NCBI GenBank assembly: GCA_943737045.1
Contig: CALSFV010000233.1
Location: 434,001-498,000, forward strand
Reading direction: 5' to 3'
Source of the DNA: Parapristionchus giblindavisi
Lineage: Eukaryota; Nematoda; Chromadorea; Rhabditida; Diplogasteridae
DNA length: 64,000 bases
Shown piece by piece: positions 12,501 through 36,756 of the stretch (its first letter is position 1; every line of letters begins with the position of its first letter). A model generated the notes under the pieces. It was not told the origin of the DNA. It did not search any database and saw only the letters and a program-made list of their open reading frames with translations. The position numbers and the translations under genes were made by a program.

Positions 12501-12784
12501 ATGGGGACTAATCTAATTAATGTCATCTGTAATGCCTCTTCCTCTTCCTGTCCATTTACCTCTTCCTCTGCTTCTCTACGTCTCCTTCTACCTCTACTCT
12601 CTTCTTCTACCTCTATCTCTCCCTCCACCTCCCTCTCTCTCATCTCTCCCATTGCTTGGCTATCACTATAAAGAGAGGTAGAGGTAGGAGCGATAAAACG
12701 AGTCTGACGATCCATCCACATTATCTTTTCGTGAGTGTGTGAAGGTTGGATTGAACAGGGACTTAGGACGGATTAGGCTTGTTG
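9561..12784. other. gene-poor repeat-rich stretch
   Basis: No gene was recognised. It holds a short duplicated GGTAATGGTTAACCAATC block (about 9666-9706), purine-rich DNA with an AAG microsatellite (about 9840-10370), and a candidate short inverted element at 10525-10672 (GGGCAGGATCAAAAATTAC and a near-complement). It also holds GAGAGAGT-type dispersed repeats at about 11160-11470. Confidence 0.5.
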
Positions 12785-12799
12785 AGGTCTACCGAGTTA

Positions 12800-12960
12800 G
12801 GATAATTCGCCACCTTTTTTTTAAAAATTCTTGCTTAAAGGCACATCCGAGCTAATTTTAATCTCTCCCGCTGTGGCAATGTTAACTCGCTTTCTTTGCC
12901 TACGAGAGACCAATACCAGAGAGGAGAGTAAAATTAGCTCGAGGTGTGCATTTTGCACAC
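12800..12960. mobile_element. short MITE with GAGCTAATTTTA ends
   Basis: Left end about 12838-12862 (GGCACATCCGAGCTAATTTT) mirrors the right end about 12928-12952 (AAAATTAGCTCGAGGTGTGC). The middle contains a CTCTCTCG/AAAGAAAGCGAGAG-type core. Related copies lie at about 36757-36872 and 61425-61505, with partial ones in introns at about 6490-6560 and 7420-7485. Confidence 0.6.
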
Positions 12961-15888
12961 GGTATACTTGAAGTTCATTATCATCGGGGATTTTATAATT
13001 TTTGGGGGGGGGGTCTCCAAATAATAAGATAGCACAGAACTTACGTTGTCCAAAAAACCTTGAAATAATCTTTTGAGCTCTGGTTTCTACATTATCGAAC
13101 ACAAGTATAGAGATATTTTCCGAAACGCCTTCCTTCGTTTTCAAGCTACAAACCCCAGATTTATGGTGGATATGAGCCAGTTATCTAGAAATAATGTGCG
13201 GCATACGTTAACTCTAAAGGTTTATGTACATTTATGGATTAAACTGTAGATGAACATTTGCTGTATGCAGGACGAGCAATTCGGTCGAATGATTTTTTTC
13301 ATATTCTTCACTAGCAAGATCTTGAGCAGCGTTTTAAAGGAGTTAGGTTGTTCATCTCTCTCTCTCTCGATATCTGAAATTACCTACTGGTCTTTCCTGC
13401 TAGCTTCTAACTTAAAAAAAACGGTTCGAAATCGATTTTTTATATTGATAATTTCATCAGTATGGTGAGCATCCACAGCTAGTACAAAAGGCGTGTATTT
13501 TATTACTCTAACATCTTTAAGCAAATCTGCGAAATCTTAAGATGCATAAAAATTGTCTTGTCCTGGTGAAGTAGGTGGATAATAACGGAACGTTTTCGCA
13601 AGCGGAAATTTCGATTTTTGAAGTAATTTTGATGTAATACAAATTCCTTCGTCGAAGATTGCGTTTTCGTTAACATTGGCGTTCTCCAATATTAATCCTC
13701 TTCAATCGAGAAATTGGTCACAAATACTTTAAAAAATCAGATTTACCGTATGCGTAAACGGCCTGGTCCAGTTTTTGGGTGAAGAAAAAGATTCATTTCA
13801 AAGAAATGCTGTTTTTATCAAAAGGACATAACAAACTCCGAAAATTTTCCTTGTCTTGAAAATTCGTAAACATTCTTTAAAGTGTTTAAATATGATGTTA
13901 TAGTAATAAAATACCAACATGTTGCACCGGCTGGGCACTATCATCAGTTAGTAAGCGCATCTGAAATAAAGCGTCCTGCCGAGTTTCATGATCGAGAGAC
14001 ATAACAATCTACAACGTGTTCATCTAAAGCTTTGCTCGTTCGACTTATAGAATCAATTGATTATTGTATCTATCCAGGATGGGAATAAAGTCTGATAGAA
14101 TCACCATATGCACGAGGTTCCATTGCTTTCATAAGTCCTACTTCCCATATAAATTAATGGTTGTAGCTTGAAAATAAACGAAGTTATGATGTTTTAAAAT
14201 CTTTGTTCTTCTTGAACTCATATGCTATTTATAGGAAGTATAAACGTAATCTCTTCATTTCGAACACTATTTCTTTGTCAAAGTGAGATTTTGCACGCTT
14301 TGCAGAGGATACTTTCACTTTAAAGATCGCTATAATGGAAGACATTATGGACTTTCTAAGGAAACTCACAGACTATATACTATGTTCCGAAGACAAAGAT
14401 ATAAAGAGAACGAGAGACAATTAGAATATGAGAGAGTGCAGACAGATGGGGTAGACGAGAGAGCGTGCAAAAGTGAGAGAGTAGGGATGATGAGGATTAA
14501 AGGGGGAATGAAACAGGTATGGCATATGCCAATAGGAAGCGATCTGGAACATTGACCAAAGAAGGGGAAGAGTAAGGGATGAAAAGAGAGATTGAGAGGA
14601 AATCCGTCACAATCCGTTCGAACTGTACAAAGGGACTGGCAGATTTGGCTTTTGCATCTCTTCGCACTTATCGTTAACGTCTGTGTTAGAAATGATTTCG
14701 GTAAAGGTATTGCTTATCAATTTGATTTTCAACAAAGAAAAGGATGATTACGATTTCTATAGACATAAAGAGCATCGTATATTGGAGAAATAATTAATTA
14801 TTTTAAAATATTATGCTTTCTCAGTACAGAATTTGAAAATTGAAAACATGAAAAGACAACAAGAATAAGGTCGAAGATTACAGAGGAAATGACTTTCTGC
14901 ATGGATTAGTCCTTAATTCTAGATTCTAGATTCTAGAATTCATTTCTACGCTAGGGGAATTGCGATTAATGAGATAATTATCTAATTATGGCTAATAACA
15001 AGAAAACGAAAAGCATTATAGGTGTTAATTGGTATTTCTTGTTAATACTTCTGATAATTCTATGCTTTCTCTTTCCATGTTACCCGGTAGGCAAAGCAAA
15101 TGAGATAATGAGACAAATTATATGGAATGTTGGATGTGACAAAAATGTGTACCAACCATTAAAATAATCGGAACAAAACCAATAAGCTGCGGGTAAATTA
15201 ACAAAAAAATAATGAGAGAATGAATCGAATCGGAAACGTGCAGGACTAATATCATAGGGTGGGCGTCGCCTGGACTAACTCATGTCAACACAATTCGTAC
15301 TACTATACTACTCACTAACTTTTCTACGTAAACATCGAATGTACAGTTGATGACAAAAAACTCCGAATGAATGAATAGATAGCGCGACGACCTTGAGTTA
15401 TTTTTCATGAAGACACGATGATAACCTAAAAAAGAGGTTGTTTACCTGAAGATTCTTCGTTTTAGAGAAGGGCACTAAGTTATCGATCGAATTTCTGTAC
15501 ACGCATCTGTGCCTTTTAGAGTCTGAAGACAGCGCGATTAGAACAAGTTAGAGAAAGATGGAAATGATGAGAGATCACGCACTATGCGAGAGTCAGATAA
15601 TGAGAAATTCTCTTTACTTGGTCTCATTGTCAATAACATGCTCTACATAACTGAACTCACTGAAGAAGTTATGTCATTTACGTAGAATATTATCTCTTGT
15701 CTACCTCACTTTGGAAAGATATGGTTTAATTGAAAAAGTGGAACCAATTACTGATTGCATTTGCTCGAGGCAAAGTCATAACGTTCTGAAACATATTTTC
15801 TTAAAAGATGATTAGAACGTAGAGATTTAGGCAATTCTTTTGATTATTCCGCGACTCATTGTATTCTTGATTGTCTATGCAAATCAAT
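12961..15888. other. intergenic, no gene recognised
   Basis: AT-rich DNA upstream of the aminotransferase gene. A segment at about 13820-13910 is a diverged copy of 11655-11760 (shared words GACATAACAAACTC and ATATGATGTTATAGTAATA). GAGAGAGT-type repeats recur at about 14400-14480. Nothing else could be supported. Confidence 0.5.
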
Positions 15889-24154
<8,266 letters not shown>

Positions 24155-26478
24155 AGATCAAAGATCAAATATGATTTCAACCTTATTCTGCCAATTCTTT
24201 AATGAATCACCTAACAACGGGTCTTGTTATATTCTAGTAATAAACTTTTTTTTCTTGACGTTACTCCTCCAAAGCAAAAGATACTAGAACGGAATTTTCC
24301 TATGTTTCGTTCAAAATATGAGATATTTCGGTCGACATTCCTATATTTATTATATTTTATTATTTCGCGTTACTTACATGGAATGTTAAAAAGAAGCAGA
24401 AGCAATAAAGGGATATTGGGATAGAGAGTCCAAGAACGCTAGCAGCTATAATAATATTTTAAATTACAAATGTTTTACTTTTACGGATTTTAAAAAAATG
24501 AAATTTAAAAATACTTTACTTTAGTACAAAAGTGAATAGAAGTGTGCCTCTCTCTGAAAATGATCTTTGGTTCAACATATTCCAATCTCGAATTAACGGC
24601 ACTTCTTCGGTTTCTTTTTTTTAATTTGTGTCCAAGACCATGAAAAACACAAAAAAATACAAAACACAGAATCCCAGCCCTGGTCTCTTCAACTTTCGTA
24701 AATAGAGAACAAATGAACGTACGTTAAACAAAGAAAATAGTATGACAGATTCTTTTGTTGATTTATCTATTGTCACTATATAAAAAGTAATGAAATCTCT
24801 TTATTTAATTTTTTTTTATTTTATAATCGTTATCTCGGCATGAATTATCTCCTCTTTTCTCTTCTTTTACCCTATGTTCTTTATGCTACAATATTTCGCA
24901 AATAGATGTAAGTCTCGATTTTTCTCGTTATAACTATATCTTCATATCAAAGTCCAATTGTCATAGAACTAGGAAATTATGGGTGAAATGAGTGTCCTGG
25001 TTACTCTATATTTCGATTTTGTGAGAATTTCGCTTTGTGAGGCCAACAAAATCCATCAACGTTTAAAATTCCGTTCAGACTGTATTGATGCGTGAAAATG
25101 TGTGAGATCGCTGTTCTTCAGTATCGTTTTATATTTTATACTATATTAAAATATTTTTCGGTTTTATTCTGTCAGTTTAATCATTTTTATTGATCTTTCA
25201 CAGTCATTAGGACAAAACTTTATGTGTGCCAACTCTTCGGAAGAGAATTGAAAATAGTGAAGAGACCCCTCCAGTAACTGTGGTACTTAGACATGATATA
25301 TCTATAAAGGGCGTGTAAACTATTATTTAAAGTCACGTTATTCTTAATCGAAATCTCAGGAGCGAAGAAAATCATGCATGAGCCATTCGATGACTGTGTG
25401 CAGAACTGTTCTCAAAATGATAATAAAAAATTGGAATGGGAGGAGTAAAGACGTTGTTTGTTATCTACGTGAGCAGTTTTTTTTTAAATATTCTTTTTTC
25501 GTTCGCTTCACTCACATTTATTTCTATAATGATGATTGACTCATATAGACACAAACTGAACGACGTTTCTTTGAATACGATTTGTTCCGGCGTACAATCT
25601 ACTATTTTCCGGAATATTATTTCTAATCATTTTTTTGGCATTTGCGTACACTTTTCAAAGCCGTTTACAATTAGACACCAGAAAAAAAAGCGAAAACATA
25701 AAACGATTTTATCTCAAGTTTACACACACAATCTAGTGAAGAGAGAATTACATGAAGTGTGAACTCGGTTTGATCATTCGATGGAGGATTACTGTAATAT
25801 TAGGAGTACGGTAGGATAGAGAAGGATACGGTAGGCAGTGGTTACGGTAGACATGTAATAGTGATCACATTATCTAGGATTTGTACCTTGCCTTGAAGCA
25901 TAGAAACTTACAACAAAATTGTCGATTTATATTACAATTTAAATCTAAACGAGAGATATTTATTAAATTGAGGTAGCACCTAGAGGGCGGTGGACACACA
26001 GTGTAGAAGAACATATACAATGATAAACATAGTATGTTTGCGAAAGGGACGGAATCGGGGACATGGATGGAACAGAAAAATGTCCAGACCAAAAGACCAT
26101 AGAGTGTGCATGTGTTGGGACGACCGCTATGTAATTGAGAATAAGAAAATGAGGTTTTGGATTTGGTGGCGCGACAATGACCTTAGCTTCACTTAAGGTT
26201 AAGTTCGACTAGAGTCATCGGAACGCCTCACACGGGGTAGCCGCCTGGGCAGCGGTGTGGCGTCCAAACAACATGACTCGATAAGACTGGTACTTAAGGT
26301 CGGACTTATTATACTTAAGGACTAAGGAACTTAGGGATTAGGAAGTATATGTACAAGCAGGTCTCATGGTATACGTGAGATCGAGAGGGACTGGGATATA
26401 TCAGTGGTACTACCTGGTAGTTACAGGGTGAGAGGGGGGAGTTGTTAAGGATGATTAAATTAGGGTCATAGGGATACT
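24155..26478. other. 3' flank of aminotransferase gene, no further gene recognised
   Basis: Starts with two AGATCAAAGATCA-type words and the AATAAA at 24239. A lone CCCAGCCCTGG near 24672 is a relic hAT end. A stable hairpin is possible at 26223-26263 (ACGCC..CACAC pairing with GTGTGGCGT around an inner CCGC/GCGG stem). AT-rich elsewhere. It is copied at 31540-33863. Confidence 0.5.
24239..24244 (+). terminator. poly(A) signal AATAAA of aminotransferase gene
   Basis: Canonical hexamer 85 nt after the TAA stop. The same site in the duplicate is at 31624-31629. Confidence 0.6.
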
Positions 26479-27023
26479 CGAGGATTGACCCACTATATAA
26501 GGGCCATTTTAGGCCACTCGATAAAAAAAGGAAGATAAAAATTACGGTTTTTTAAGCGAAAATAACGAATTGTATATATCAACCCACCCTATTTCGAGAA
26601 TTGACCCACAATATAAATATAGACGGCGTGGGTACCGAAAATGTATGGCCGTGAAAATCGTCTTGGAAGGAGCTTCAACGACGAACTTTGACGTGAGCTC
26701 CTTTAGAGATGTTTGATCTACCATCCTTGCTACTATGAATCAGGGTGTCGTACCTAAGTTCCATCGAAAACTGGACATTTTCAAAAACATTCACTTCACG
26801 TTCGCTTCACTGTTTGTATGGGATCAATTTGCATATTTTTTGCCAACTCTATTGCTTCTTCTTCAACCTAACGTTTTTTTGCAATTACGAAAGCTTTACT
26901 CATCGTTACATTTGCCTTACGTGCCTACGCCGTAATCTCCGCGGTAACGACTGAGACGCGGCGGAGGGGGTTACGGCGTAGGCACGTAAGGTAAATGTAA
27001 CGATGCATTAGAGTGATAGCTGA

Positions 27024-28365
27024 CAAGGGAATGGTCTCAATTCGGCCTGACCATATGAAATGTCAATAGTGTGACTAAAATTAGTTATATATGCCGATCG
27101 CAAATCCGTTTTTAGGCAGTGCCTAATCGAGCTGAGCTTCGAGAAAATCGATCTTGAAATTTGCCTTTCTTGGCTGGCTGGTCGATTCGAAAGTTCGCAT
27201 GGTCCTACACTAAACTATCCCGATGGGTTCATTAGCTCATCTATCAGCCATCAAGACATTGACTTCCGTAGTGTAGTGGATAAGGTGTCCACGTTCACTT
27301 TTGATTGCCACGGGTTCGATCCCCTTTGAAGCAATTTTCTTTTGCTGATTTTTTTCTTGTCGAAAGATTGAAATATTTTGCTGTTATTATGAAAACCAGA
27401 AAAGAAAATAGGAAAACAGGTCGATGTCTCGATAGATGATAGATGAGTTAACGCCAGGGCTGGGAATTTCTGTTTCTGATTTTTCTGTTTTTCTGTTTTC
27501 TGGTCATTTTGGGGGGAGAAAAATTTCTGACCAGAAACAGAAAATATATTTCTAAAACAGAAAATTTTCAGAAAATATTATTTGTTGAAATAGTTTCAAA
27601 GAAAAAGAAACAAACTCATTTAGTGTTGATTTATGAAGTGTTTTTTCGAATACCGAACACAGAGATAGTAAATTGGCCCAATTATTGAATCAGATTTCCT
27701 ATCTTTCATTACTTGTGCGCACGATTTGCCCACATTCTGGCAAATTGTGGTCGAAAAACCAGCTATTTGTCACATACAGGCAAGCATTTGTCAGAATAAT
27801 GGAAAATCGTTGTCAAAATATCCCTACTTGGTCAAATTTAATCTTACAATTAATCTGTTAGTGTATATACGACCGAAAATTTCAAGATAGTTTCTCGATG
27901 TTGGATTTAGTCAAATGAAATCGGTATCGTTTCGATTCTATAGTGTTACAATTTGGTGTTTTTCGCTGGCGCCTAAATAAAAATGCATGCGAAATTGGTT
28001 TTACAAACAAAACTAATAAAAACATTAAGAAAATAAGGTAATTCAATGATTTTACGACATTTTCTGTTTTTTTTTCTGAATTTTCTGTTTTTCTGCTTTT
28101 TGAAAACAGAAATTTCTGTTTTCTGATTTCAGAAAAAAATAATTTTCTGTCCCAGCCCTGGTTAACGCACCCATCGGTATTTTAGTGTAGGAGACCGCAT
28201 AAACTTTCGAATCAGCCCAGAAAGCCAAATTTCAATATCGATTTTCTCGAAGCTCATGTCGATTAGGCACTGTCTAAAAACGGTTTTGCGATCAGCATAT
28301 ATAACTAATTTTAGTCACACTACTGACATCTCATAAGGACAGGCCGAATTGAGACCATTCCCTTG
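27024..28365. mobile_element. duplicate copy of the 1.34-kb palindromic element with nested hAT
   Basis: Same as 19639-20980 shifted by 7,385 bp, with the hAT element at 27465-28160 and its GTTAACGC duplication retained. Confidence 0.75.
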
Positions 28366-29073
28366 TGAATAATTTGGTAGGTTAGGTTGAAGAATAACTT
28401 AACCAGCTTAGTAATAACTCAGTTACATTAATCAATAATCAATATAGTTCATACGGTGTACGGTAGATAGGTGCAATTCATAAATTGTGCAACGGGAAAT
28501 CTTCAAAGAATTCAATATAAAAATCTTATATTTCTGAGAGAGACATGGCAGAAACAAACATTTTCTTCGCGTTCGCTTCACTGTTTGTATGAGATCAATT
28601 TGCATATTTTTGCCAACTCTTGGTTCTTCTTCAACCTAACGTTTTTTTTTGCTATTACGGAAGCTTTAGAGTGATAACTGAATAATTTAGTAGGTTAGTT
28701 TGAAGAATAACTTAACCAGATTAGTAATAAAAAAATAAAAGGGGGGGGGTAGGTCTTTACGTTCTGGCGATTTGTCAATTGCGTTGCGTACGCGTCACGC
28801 TCGTGACTATTTTTTAGCTATATACCAACTACTATAGTGTCGTTAATCTGGCACACTTAAGATTAATAGAATAGTTTGTATTGTGTATTTCGGTCCTTTA
28901 TTCCTCACTGTTTCAACCATTACTTAGTAACTTAGTAACTTAGTCGACTAAATAACCCTAGTCAATACTACTCTTTGTCTATAATCATTATGCCATACAG
29001 TTGTGAAAGATTTTGAAAGCTTTGAGGGGCTATAATTTTAATGGTATATTATAAATTATTTTCATATTTACAG

Positions 29074-31539
<2,466 letters not shown>

Positions 31540-33902
31540 AGATCAAAGATCAAATATGATTTCAACCTTATTCTGCCAATTCTTTAATGAATCACCTAAC
31601 AACGGGTCTTGTTATATTCTAGTAATAAACTTTTTTTTCTTGACGTTACTCCTCCAAAGCAAAAGATACTAGAACGGAATTTTCCTATGTTTCGTTCAAA
31701 ATATGAGATATTTCGGTCGACATTCCTATATTTATTATATTTTATTATTTCGCGTTACTTACATGGAATGTTAAAAAGAAGCAGAAGCAATAAAGGGATA
31801 TTGGGATAGAGAGTCCAAGAACGCTAGCAGCTATAATAATATTTTAAATTACAAATGTTTTACTTTTACGGATTTTAAAAAAATGAAATTTAAAAATACT
31901 TTACTTTAGTACAAAAGTGAATAGAAGTGTGCCTCTCTCTGAAAATGATCTTTGGTTCAACATATTCCAATCTCGAATTAACGGCACTTCTTCGGTTTCT
32001 TTTTTTTAATTTGTGTCCAAGACCATGAAAAACACAAAAAAATACAAAACACAGAATCCCAGCCCTGGTCTCTTCAACTTTCGTAAATAGAGAACAAATG
32101 AACGTACGTTAAACAAAGAAAATAGTATGACAGATTCTTTTGTTGATTTATCTATTGTCACTATATAAAAAGTAATGAAATCTCTTTATTTAATTTTTTT
32201 TTATTTTATAATCGTTATCTCGGCATGAATTATCTCCTCTTTTCTCTTCTTTTACCCTATGTTCTTTATGCTACAATATTTCGCAAATAGATGTAAGTCT
32301 CGATTTTTCTCGTTATAACTATATCTTCATATCAAAGTCCAATTGTCATAGAACTAGGAAATTATGGGTGAAATGAGTGTCCTGGTTACTCTATATTTCG
32401 ATTTTGTGAGAATTTCGCTTTGTGAGGCCAACAAAATCCATCAACGTTTAAAATTCCGTTCAGACTGTATTGATGCGTGAAAATGTGTGAGATCGCTGTT
32501 CTTCAGTATCGTTTTATATTTTATACTATATTAAAATATTTTTCGGTTTTATTCTGTCAGTTTAATCATTTTTATTGATCTTTCACAGTCATTAGGACAA
32601 AACTTTATGTGTGCCAACTCTTCGGAAGAGAATTGAAAATAGTGAAGAGACCCCTCCAGTAACTGTGGTACTTAGACATGATATATCTATAAAGGGCGTG
32701 TAAACTATTATTTAAAGTCACGTTATTCTTAATCGAAATCTCAGGAGCGAAGAAAATCATGCATGAGCCATTCGATGACTGTGTGCAGAACTGTTCTCAA
32801 AATGATAATAAAAAATTGGAATGGGAGGAGTAAAGACGTTGTTTGTTATCTACGTGAGCAGTTTTTTTTTAAATATTCTTTTTTCGTTCGCTTCACTCAC
32901 ATTTATTTCTATAATGATGATTGACTCATATAGACACAAACTGAACGACGTTTCTTTGAATACGATTTGTTCCGGCGTACAATCTACTATTTTCCGGAAT
33001 ATTATTTCTAATCATTTTTTTGGCATTTGCGTACACTTTTCAAAGCCGTTTACAATTAGACACCAGAAAAAAAAGCGAAAACATAAAACGATTTTATCTC
33101 AAGTTTACACACACAATCTAGTGAAGAGAGAATTACATGAAGTGTGAACTCGGTTTGATCATTCGATGGAGGATTACTGTAATATTAGGAGTACGGTAGG
33201 ATAGAGAAGGATACGGTAGGCAGTGGTTACGGTAGACATGTAATAGTGATCACATTATCTAGGATTTGTACCTTGCCTTGAAGCATAGAAACTTACAACA
33301 AAATTGTCGATTTATATTACAATTTAAATCTAAACGAGAGATATTTATTAAATTGAGGTAGCACCTAGAGGGCGGTGGACACACAGTGTAGAAGAACATA
33401 TACAATGATAAACATAGTATGTTTGCGAAAGGGACGGAATCGGGGACATGGATGGAACAGAAAAATGTCCAGACCAAAAGACCATAGAGTGTGCATGTGT
33501 TGGGACGACCGCTATGTAATTGAGAATAAGAAAATGAGGTTTTGGATTTGGTGGCGCGACAATGACCTTAGCTTCACTTAAGGTTAAGTTCGACTAGAGT
33601 CATCGGAACGCCTCACACGGGGTAGCCGCCTGGGCAGCGGTGTGGCGTCCAAACAACATGACTCGATAAGACTGGTACTTAAGGTCGGACTTATTATACT
33701 TAAGGACTAAGGAACTTAGGGATTAGGAAGTATATGTACAAGCAGGTCTCATGGTATACGTGAGATCGAGAGGGACTGGGATATATCAGTGGTACTACCT
33801 GGTAGTTACAGGGTGAGAGGGGGGAGTTGTTAAGGATGATTAAATTAGGGTCATAGGGATACTTAAGTTAAGGACATTTAGGGTCATAAGGACATAAGGT
33901 CT

Positions 33903-35010
33903 TTATTTCCTGTTGATGTATGCCCTGGCTGCATCGAGATGTCCCTGGGCATAGGCGTAGGCTTGCTTGTAATAGTTGTACTGAAATGATATCGACTTTG
34001 TTAGTGATGGACTTAATGAACCTAACGCCTTAAAGGCTAAGTGAAAGTTAAGTATATTTACCTTATAATTATAGATATAGACGGCAATAAAGAGTAGGAA
34101 CATGACGGACCAGACTATTATCGTCTGAAATATTGTTATTATAACTTAGATAGTACTGTATGAAATGACTTACATCTCTACGGTGTTTCCTAGTTCTATT
34201 CTTTCGTTTCTCAAATAGACCAGAAAGGGCAGCACCGAGGAAAGCCAAAAGGCTGAAAGATTCGCTTCCGTTCTTTGCAGATGCGGACTGAAAACTTATT
34301 GTTAAGAACTTAAAGCTTTTTAAGTCTGAACTAACGTTAAGTCTGGCGCGAGTGATAGGAGACGATGCGGCGGGAGACAAGGTTGGTCGAGGATTGGTGG
34401 TGATGCGTTGCTGAAAAGAATTAGGATATCAGAGACTTATCGAAGTCATTAGGTAAGTACTAAGTTAAGTATTAAGTGTTGATAACTCACTCTCAATGAT
34501 GGAGTTTGGACTGTGAGAGGAGTAGCTTGCGTGGGAGTGACAACCTTCTTTGTAGCAGGCGTTTGCTTCACAGAGCGAGAGCGTGAACGAGATCTACTCT
34601 GGAAACACATATGACTTATGTTAAGTGACTTAGTAGCTAAGACTAAGTTGGCTTACCTTACTATCCCTTGAGCTACGCTCGGAAGCTTTGCCTTGAGGAC
34701 GACCACGGGTCTGAAATACGATAGCTATTTCTTGGAATTACAGTGTCATGGATTATGGTAGGTCTAGTTAGTTACAGTATATCGTACCTCAGTCTTGGCA
34801 GGAGTCTTTGGTGTACTCTTAGGAGTGATCTTGGCACGACTTGGCGACTTGGACGCCTTTCGTGCAGGAGACTTGGATGGTTTGCGAGAAGGCGACTTCG
34901 AAGTCGTCTTCGACCTTCTTGATTCTCTTTCCGAGCGAGACACAGACTTGGCCTGAAGTTACATGTGTTATGTACAGTGCCAAAACGAGAGATCAAAGAT
35001 CACTTACCAT
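33903..35010 (-). CDS. basic Ser/Pro-rich tail-anchored protein of unknown function
   Basis: Eight exons with clean GT-AG signals: ATG alone at 35008-35010, then 34788-34952, 34657-34710, 34491-34598, 34336-34410, 34174-34287, 34062-34124 and 33903-33980, giving 219 aa. Residues 2-56 hold SPSRK, SPARK and SPSRA repeats. RGRPQGK (58-64) resembles an AT-hook. Residues 75-82 are an RS run. FSLLAFLGAALSGLF (about 145-159) is mildly hydrophobic and is followed by a basic RKNRTRKHRR stretch. The only strong membrane segment is about 174-193 (IIVWSVMFLLFIAVYIY), followed by a 25-residue Tyr-rich tail. The basic, phosphorylatable tail plus one C-terminal membrane segment recalls inner-nuclear-membrane proteins; that is inference and no family was recognised. 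A second ATG-only first exon occurs at 35404-35406, also directly followed by GTAAGTGAT. AATAAA overlaps the stop codon. Confidence 0.75.
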
Positions 35011-35099
35011 ATTATCGATTGATATCGATTAGATAGACCAATATAGAGATAGATAGACTTTTGTTAGAGAGGCTAGTGGTCTGTGGAGACTAGAGTGAG

Positions 35100-35290
35100 G
35101 AGAGGGACGGCAGTGCGAGAGACGGCGTCCTTATGGAGAGTACCAGACGGTTAGAGTGGTCAAAGAGTACTGAGAGAGTATGGGAATATGAGAGAGTGCA
35201 GATAGACAGAGTGACGAGAGAGTATGGGATAATGAGAGAGTAGGGCTCTCTCGTGGTCTGAGGTCACTCTAGACGTTGATATAGATGAGC
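35100..35290. repeat. GAGAGAGT-type dispersed repeat
   Basis: Spaced GAGAGAGT words alternating with GCAGA(T/C)AGACAGAGTGAC and TATGGGA(A)TA. The same pattern occurs at about 11160-11470, 14400-14480, 16250-16310 and 45075-45140. Confidence 0.6.
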
Positions 35291-35403
35291 GAGAGAGATA
35301 GGAAGAACGGGAGGATACAATCAAAAACAGACAGACAAAAAAGTCAGTTGTCGATAGTCAACTTTGACAAAAAACGAACAAAACATTGCCGCGAATCACT
35401 TAC

Positions 35404-35406
35404 CAT
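35404..35406 (-). other. possible alternative ATG-only first exon
   Basis: Minus-strand ATG followed at once by GTAAGTGATTC, the same layout as the ATG at 35008-35010. Either could splice in phase 0 to the exon at 34788-34952. This suggests two promoters for the tail-anchored protein gene. Confidence 0.45.
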
Positions 35407-35639
35407 TTTAGCGATCTACGGTAGCTCCGGGTTACGGTAGCCGAGATTATATGGCGATCGTGCTGAATAGTGAATACGGTAAGATTGGGTTACGGTAAGC
35501 GACGAAAAATCAATCGATAATGCAAATTGTATGAGTAATATGGACAGAGACAATAGTGCTTCCTCTATTTCTGAATGGTCAACAGAAGCTGAAGTAGAAG
35601 AGATGAGGAGAGATAGCACTTGTTATTGAGAGACAGTCA

Positions 35640-36443
35640 GACAGTCAGAGAGAGCGAGAGATCACAGCGAATCGAGAGAATGGTCAGAGACGCAGAGGAT
35701 GGTGGTAGAAAAACAGGCGAAGGCTGACCTAGGGCACAGTCGCGAGAAGACGAGAGATCGTGTGCGACTGAGAGGGCGCAGACGACAAAGGAGATGATGA
35801 GAGAGTGTGGGAAAGTGAGAGAGTCTGCCAAGCGCACGATGGGAGACCTTGCGAGTGGAGTGAATAGGAAGAGAGTGGAGAGGGAAATGCGAACGTTTGA
35901 TGGAGCAAGAGGGAGAGGGACAGGGAAATGGAGAGGGAGAGGGACAAAGATGCCTTTAGAGAAAACAAAGAGGTAAGACACCGAGAGAACAACAGAGATA
36001 ACATATACCGCGACACTATTTTTTATTGAAAGACTAGAAATATTTTTTCAGAAATGAAATTTTTTTTCTAAAATGATTGGACAATTAATGACAATTATTG
36101 AAGATCTATCATGTAGAAGAGTTCTCGAGTATTATCAGAAAAGAGAGGAACGCGATGAACGCGACTAATTTCTCTTATTTTTTTCACAGAATATCTAAAT
36201 GAAAGTTTTCCAATTTTGATATTTTAATATTGTTTTATAATAAGATATGAATGAACGATTATGAGAGAAGGATAGAGAGAGGTAGATATGCAAAGGGAGA
36301 GGTAGAGGAATCTTCAAAAAGGCAGAGGTAGAGAACGTATTGAAGAAGGTCGGCAAATAATGGGTGAGGAACATCGACAGATTGGGAGAGAAAGGAATGG
36401 GAAGAAGAGAAGGAGAGGAGAATTGTATTATTGGACAATATTA
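35640..36443. other. intergenic, purine-rich tract then AT-rich DNA
   Basis: 35640-35960 is GA-rich low-complexity DNA, and long open frames on either strand reflect that bias. Nothing else was recognised. Confidence 0.5.
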
Positions 36444-36722
36444 GGGATCCGCAAATGTGCATTCGTGCGAAATGATTTTCAAAATGAAAATGAAAGAAAA
36501 GTCGTGCGCACGACTTCATTATTATAATTAAGTATTCATTCGTTCATATTAATGCATTCGATTCATTCTCATCATTTTTATTCATCAAATTGGTGGTTGG
36601 TCTGGCATTTGCATGCATTACATCGCGCGAAAAAATGCGTCTTAATTGTGCAGAATGACTTTTCATTATTTTTATTTCGTTCATGCTCGTACCGGCTGTG
36701 CATTTGCACGAATGCGGATCCC
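36444..36722. mobile_element. 279-bp MITE with GGGATCCGCA ends (TA target)
   Basis: GGGATCCGCA at 36444 and its complement ending at 36722, flanked by TA (36442-36443, 36723-36724). The subterminal parts also mirror (ATTCGTGC). TA duplication points to the Tc1/mariner group. Confidence 0.7.
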
Positions 36723-36756
36723 TAGAGAATATGGACTCATACCTCATGACTTACAT

